Source: Solanum dulcamara
Taxonomy: Eukaryota > Streptophyta > Magnoliopsida > Solanales > Solanaceae
Direction of reading: 5' to 3'
Assembly (NCBI RefSeq): GCF_947179165.1
Contig: NC_077237.1
Location: 10,654,735-10,718,734, forward strand
Length of the DNA stretch: 64,000 nucleotides
Numbering within the stretch: the stretch's first letter is position 1; every line of letters starts with the position of its first letter. Both the position numbers and the translations under genes were made by a program. Positions 59,171 through 64,000 of this stretch are shown here, in pieces. The notes beneath the pieces are model-generated. The model had not been told where the DNA came from. It saw only the letters and a list, made by a program, of their open reading frames with translations, and searched no databases.

Positions 59171-61012
59171 GTGTTGGGAGTCTTGATAGGTAGCCGTGGC
59201 CGGCATCGAGGGGACTGGTGGTGGAATGGAGAAGTGCAAGGGAAGGTGGAAGTAAAGAAGATAGCGTATGTGAAGCTGATAGAAAGCAAGGGTGAGGTGG
59301 AGAAGTGGACGAATAGGGAACTTTATAAGATAGCGAGGAAGGAGGAGAAGTCGGCGGTTTCGATGGCAAAAACGATAACTTTTGAACGCCTTTATACTGA
59401 ACTACAAGAGAAAGGCGAGGATAGAAAATTGTTCAAGCTAGCCAGGGTACGAGATCGAAGGGCACGCGATGTGGATCAAGTGAAGTGCATTAAGGACGAG
59501 CATGAAAAAGTATTGGTAGAGGAGACCCTCATTAAATAGAGATGACAATCGTACTTCCATAAACTTTTGAATGAAGAAGGGGACAGAGAGATTATGGTGG
59601 GAGATTTGGAACATACAGGGAGGCTTCATGATTTTGGGTGTTGCGGGAGTATTTCGATCGAAGAGGTTAAGGGTACTGTGCGTAGGATGCGCTGGGGAAG
59701 AGCGACCGGACCTGATGAGATTTCTGGGAATTTTGGAAGAGCACGAGTTCGGTAGGTTTGGAGTGGTTGACTAGGTTATTTAATGTCATCTTTAAGACAA
59801 CAATAATGCTCGAAGAATGGAGGTCGAGCGTAATGATCCCTCTATACAAAAATAAAGGGGATATCCAGAGCTGGAAACAACTATAGCAGTATCAAGCTTC
59901 TAAGTCATACTATGAAAGTGTGGGAAAGAGTGGTGGAGATGAGGGTTAGGAGAGGCGTGTCTATTTCAGAGAACCAGTTCGGATTTATGGCAGGACGCTT
60001 AACTACAGAAGCCATCCATCTTATGAGGAGACTGGTGGAGCAGTATAAAGAGAGGAAGAGAGACTTGCATATGGTATTCATTGATCTAGAAAAGGCTTAC
60101 GATAAAGTTCCACGAGAAATACTATGGAGATGTTTGGAGGCTAAAGGTGTACCTGTGGCGTACATTAGGGTGATCAAGGACATGTATGAGGGTGCCAAAA
60201 CCAGGGTAAGAACAGTAGGAGAGGACTCAGAGCACTTTTCAGTTGTGCTAGGGTTGCATCAAGGATCAGCCCTTAGTCCGTTTTAATTTGCCTTAGTGAT
60301 AGATGGATTGACGCGATAAATTCAAGGTGAGATGCCATGGTGTATGCTTTTTGCGGATGACATAGTCCTGATCAATGAGACTCATAGCAGAGTTAACGCT
60401 AAGCTGGAGGGCTGGAGACATACCTTGGAGTCTAAAGGGTTTAAGTTGAGTAAGACCAAGACAGAGTACTTAGAGTGAAAGTTCAGTGAAACACCTCAGG
60501 AGGTTGGTGCGGAAGTTAGGCTTGAGTCTATCATGCAAGGCAACGGGGAAATTGACGATGATGTCACACATCGTATTGAGGCAGGGTGGATGAAATGGAG
60601 GCTCGCTTCCGGTGTGCTATGTGACAAGAAGGTGACACCACAACTTAAGGACAAGTTCTATAGAGTGGTGGTTAGACCGACTATGTTATATGGGGCGGAG
60701 TGTTGGTCAGTTAAGGTCTGTCACGTTCAAAAGATGAAAGTAGCCGAGATGAGAATGTTGAGATGGGTGTGTGGGCATACCAGGAGCTACAGGATTAGAA
60801 ATAAGGCTATTCGGGACAAGGTAGGAGTGACCTCGGTGGAAGACAAGATGCAGGAAATGCGATTGAAATGGTTTAGGCATGTGAAGAGGAGAGACATAGA
60901 TGCTCCAGTGCGGAGGTGTGAGAGGTTGGCCATGGATGGTTTCAGAAGAGGTAGGGGTAGGGCAAAGAAATATTCGGGAGAGGTGATTAGACAAGACATG
61001 GCACAGTTATAG
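59171..61012 (+). pseudogene. RTE reverse transcriptase and C-terminal domain
   Basis: Upstream linker ([40 protein letters not shown]), then RT motifs [63 protein letters not shown] and the catalytic FADD at 60350-60361. The C-terminal part follows: [37 protein letters not shown] and [20 protein letters not shown]. Frame breaks near 59540, 59755, 60286 and 60478 inactivate it. Confidence 0.82.
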
Positions 61013-61330
61013 CTTACCGAGGACATGACCTTAGATGAGAGGGTGTGAAAGACTCATATTAAGGTAGAAGGCTAGTACATAGTCTCATTATTCTTCCGTA
61101 TTAGTAGGCGCATTAGCGCACTATAATTTCTTGTGCTCTGATTTCTGTTATTATCTTTCTATTACTTTCTGTACTTTGATTACTCTATTTTATATGTGTC
61201 TCTTTCGTTATTCGTTATTTGTTTTTCCATAACGCTTTGAACTTCTTAACCTTATCTGACCTCTTTTATGCTTCTTTTGAGCCGAGGGTCTCTCGGAAAC
61301 AGCCGTTCTACCTTGTTGTTGTAGAGAAAA

Positions 61331-62407
61331 TTACGTGAACAAGCAAACATATATCTGTTAATTAGTTAATTAACCAATTTATAATTCGCCACTAATATTT
61401 AGCGTTAATTATGATTTGATTTTGTATAATTTACACATTTGTATAATATAATTTGTTTAACTTTTGTAAATGTAATTTTGTATAATATAATTTGTATAAT
61501 TATTTAAAATTCAAATATTTGTGTTTATATAAATTCATTATTTTGAGTTTATATAAAAATACCAGCGAATTATACAAACTCGCATGGGAATTATACAAAT
61601 AAGACAGCTAAACTATAGTTACCCGAAAATATGCAAATTATAGCTTAAGAGCCTAATTAAAATTATTATAGTGGTTATTTGCGAATTTTTCTCTTTAAAT
61701 TATATCCTTGAATATTTTTTTAGAAAATATGCATCACTTCACAAATTCACTTAATATGAAATAGACGTCTTAGCTTATGTGGACATGCGATATGAACATA
61801 ATTTTAAATACATGTTTAGACATCAATTTGGAATCATAATTTGGAATTTCAAATAAAGAATTAAAAAAAATTAAAATATAAAATTTACTCATAAGTTTAT
61901 ATTATGTAAAAAAAGTCCTTTCAATTTTGCCCCCCCCCCCAAGAAAAATACATGCCCAACAAAAATAAATTGTTCGTACCATGTGGAACAAATTATACTA
62001 CATAATAACTATTTGATTTTATTGTTAATTATTTGATATTTATAGAATTATCCATATTTGAAGTTTATAATCACAAATATTTGCTTTAAAAAAACATGAA
62101 ATATTTACTAATATGGCACGTTAAAATAATCCAATATCTTGCTTATTAACTGTGATTTTCTGATTATTATTTTTTATGCTAAATGAATTTTGCTTTGAAA
62201 CTAATAAAATCTTTTTAAATTTATGATTTAAATTTTATTTACCATATAAATAGATAATGTTTAAAGATTCTGTCATTAACTGTACATCTATCTTATTACT
62301 GATATTTTAGAAATTAGAAAGATTTCTATAAAAGAATAGTTATTATTACCTACTCCGAAAAAGAGCAACTAATGTATTAATCTTGTCCATATTATTACTT
62401 TGTTATT
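61331..62407. other. AT-rich intergenic DNA with possible MITE remains
   Basis: Repeated TTTGTATAATATAATTTGTA words near 61420-61500 and a TATAGTTACCCGAAAATATG patch resemble common Solanaceae short repeats, but termini are not clear. An 11-12-base C run lies at about 61930. No gene is seen. Confidence 0.35.
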
Positions 62408-62838
62408 GTTGATATCAATTATGTTGAAAGATTTTTTTTAACAGTTCATTATAAAATATTTATATAAACTTATAAATATTTAAAATAATTTTTAAAACTT
62501 ATGGATACAAAATAATATTTTTTAAAGCTTTGAAAAAACGTATGATCAAACACATAATGAAACTTCACCCAAGAATAACTTGCCAAAAATATTTGAAAGT
62601 TTGAGGTCAATCGCTTACTTAGGTGTAATTTGACCCAAATTCCCAAATATTCTTGACAAGTTATTCTTGAGAGAAATTTGATTAAAATTTCACCATGCGT
62701 TTGACCACAATCTTTTTCAAATTTTGATACATGCATGTTCTAAAAATTATTTAAAATACTCATAAATTTGTTTGTTATTATTTTATAATGAACATGTTAC
62801 GTTAAAAAAAATCTTATAACATAATTGATAACATTCAA
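62408..62838. mobile_element. large foldback (near-perfect inverted repeat) element
   Basis: Left arm about 62408-62611 and right arm about 62626-62838 are reverse complements with scattered mismatches and small indels. Paired words include GATATCAATTATGTT/AACATAATTGATAAC, GTTCATTATAAAAT/ATTTTATAATGAAC and AAGAATAACTTG/CAAGTTATTCTT. The loop is about 14-20 nt. No coding. It behaves like a hairpin MITE and could give double-stranded RNA if transcribed. Confidence 0.75.
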
Positions 62839-64000
62839 CCAAAAAAATATAAGCAAGAAAAATGCATTAATTGAATTAAAAACAAATTATTCTTTTTCCT
62901 CAATTTTGTCACTCAAACTATTCTTTTTTTGAAAAAGAACAAACTATGATTATATAAACCTTTCCTCTTTCTACGAACAATCTACTCCCACAAACTTTCA
63001 TTTCTAAATCATGTCATCACTGTCACATGTGAATATTCCATCACTACAATTGATTTTTATGAAGACTATTATTTAAAATTTGAATTGATATATGAAGAAG
63101 AGAATGATTTTTTATTTAAAATTTTGCATGAAGTTCATAATTATATAAAATTGGAGGGAAGTAAATGAATTTCACCATATCCACCAACAGCATGATAAGT
63201 ACCAGCAAGTTGTAAAACAACAATTCTAAAGTCGATAAATTTGTACTATGTTAGATTCGAGTGCAATGGGCTCATATCAAGTGTATTTATAGATGGTTCA
63301 TTGTGCAGAAAACTCATGCAGAAAGGATCAATAGAATAGAACAAAGATGCACAATAAAGTTATGGATAAAGCTACCAACAGCTTCCAAAGAAAGTGGCAA
63401 CTATATCAGAAACACTTGATTATGCATCTTTATCTACCAATCTCATTCAAAACTGAGAAATTCTTCACTCTATCCTCTCTCTTTATAATCATAGCCCTCA
63501 ACAGCAACATTATATATGTCAATGTAATGAGTAATCTTCACCAAAATCACTAGTTCAAATCTCATTGATTCTTTAGTCATAATCAAGAAACAAAAACACA
63601 GATAGCTACTACTGGTGCCCATGTGGTGACAGTAATTTAAGAGGGCAAAATGGTGTGACAATAAAAGGACAATTGCAATAATTAAAGATAAAGGGGGTGA
63701 GGGGTGAAGCAACATATTAAAAGGCCTCAGACATCCAAGGAAGGATAAAACCAGCATAAACTCTCAAGCCTGGCAAAGGCGAAAGTTCTTAGGCGGCCAC
63801 TGCGAATGTTTTGAGAAACAAGCCTTTGGATCTATCATCATGGGCCAAAAAAAGAAAAGTTCATCAAAGAAACAAACCTAGTGCATACTAGTTTTAAGGA
63901 GTTATAAAACAGTAGTGCCATTATAGTTCCTAATCATCACCAAGCACAAGCAAAATCACATAGATAAAAATTAAACATAGTGAAAAGCCTCAGACATCCA
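62839..64000. other. AT-rich intergenic DNA, possible exon remnants
   Basis: No gene could be assigned. A 14-bp word GCCTCAGACATCCA occurs at 63724-63737 and again at the window edge (63987-64000), bracketing about 250 bp. Confidence 0.35.

Larger units (their letters stand above)
58190..61330 (+). mobile_element. RTE-clade non-LTR retrotransposon (LINE), degenerate
   Basis: The + strand shows a single-ORF LINE: an endonuclease, then reverse transcriptase, then a C-terminal domain. The 3' UTR has GAGCCGAGGGTCTCTCGGAA, ACAGCC and a (TTG)3 end, the plant RTE tail. It has no LTRs and no poly-A tail. Multiple stops and frameshifts and a short deletion between LES and [10 protein letters not shown] show it is dead. 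The 5' start is approximate and target duplications could not be seen. Confidence 0.82.

Noticed and set aside
63155..63215. Minus-strand frame reading IVVLQLAGTYHAVGGYGEIH
   Set aside because: Looks exon-like but I could not name a family, find splice sites that fit, or extend it.
63740..63830. Minus-strand frame reading DPKACFSKHSQWPPKNFRLC
   Set aside because: Possible exon, but no GT donor at its end and no recognised family. It would need transcript data.
1..64000. Endogenous pararetrovirus or other viral sequence
   Set aside because: All reverse transcriptases seen sit in clear gypsy, Copia or RTE contexts with matching gene order; no movement protein or viral coat signature was noticed.
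1..64000. CRISPR array or prokaryotic operon
   Set aside because: The tandem repeats found have no spacer structure, and the genes contain spliceosomal introns.

Overview
The window is plant nuclear DNA from a eudicot, most likely a Solanaceae species. Protein genes have AT-rich introns, intergenic DNA is packed with LTR retrotransposons, and both the gypsy proteins and the RTE-type LINE tail look like families I know from Solanum, Nicotiana and Capsicum. The species assignment is inference; no marker in the window fixes it. No prokaryotic gene, CRISPR array or virus was found.

Three host genes are supported. The 3' exon of an AP2/ERF transcription factor (ABR1/RAP2.6-like group) lies at 433-1145 on +. 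A complete RPN5 (26S proteasome lid subunit) gene lies at 37619-45412 on -; its 11 exons could be placed base by base and give 442 aa. A complete DHHC-type protein S-acyltransferase lies at 49493-56353 on -, with 5 exons giving 378 aa. They do not form a pathway: one is a transcription factor, one a proteasome subunit and one a membrane palmitoyltransferase.

The interval 5.67-36.6 kb is a stack of mobile elements. A degenerate chromovirus-type gypsy element (5668 to about 20053) is split inside its integrase gene by a 6.15-kb solo-LTR-like insertion (11611-17762, target duplication AGAAG). That insertion itself carries about 2 kb of organelle-like DNA, including plastid trnK 3' exon and ycf1 pieces. 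Downstream come an inverted LTR fragment of a related gypsy family holding a 1.1-kb hAT-type element, two solo LTRs with 5-bp target duplications (22416-24208 and 25933-28662), a Mutator-like element with a 9-bp duplication (28783-29423), and a 5.4-kb Copia element (30594-36025, -) inserted into a palindromic dispersed repeat. Older remnants include a pogo/Lemi1-like transposon (about 1989-2705), a Tnt1-like Copia RNase H relic (about 47010-47376), an RTE-clade LINE (about 58190-61330), a large foldback (62408-62838) and several short nonautonomous elements.

All transposon reading frames seen are broken by stops or frameshifts, so I judge none to be autonomous. No undescribed biological system was identified. 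The most interesting points are the three-level nest with its plastid mosaic, the Copia insertion in a hairpin whose stem shows paired changes between copies, and the RPN5 gene structure (first coding exon of only ATG, plus a GC-AG intron).
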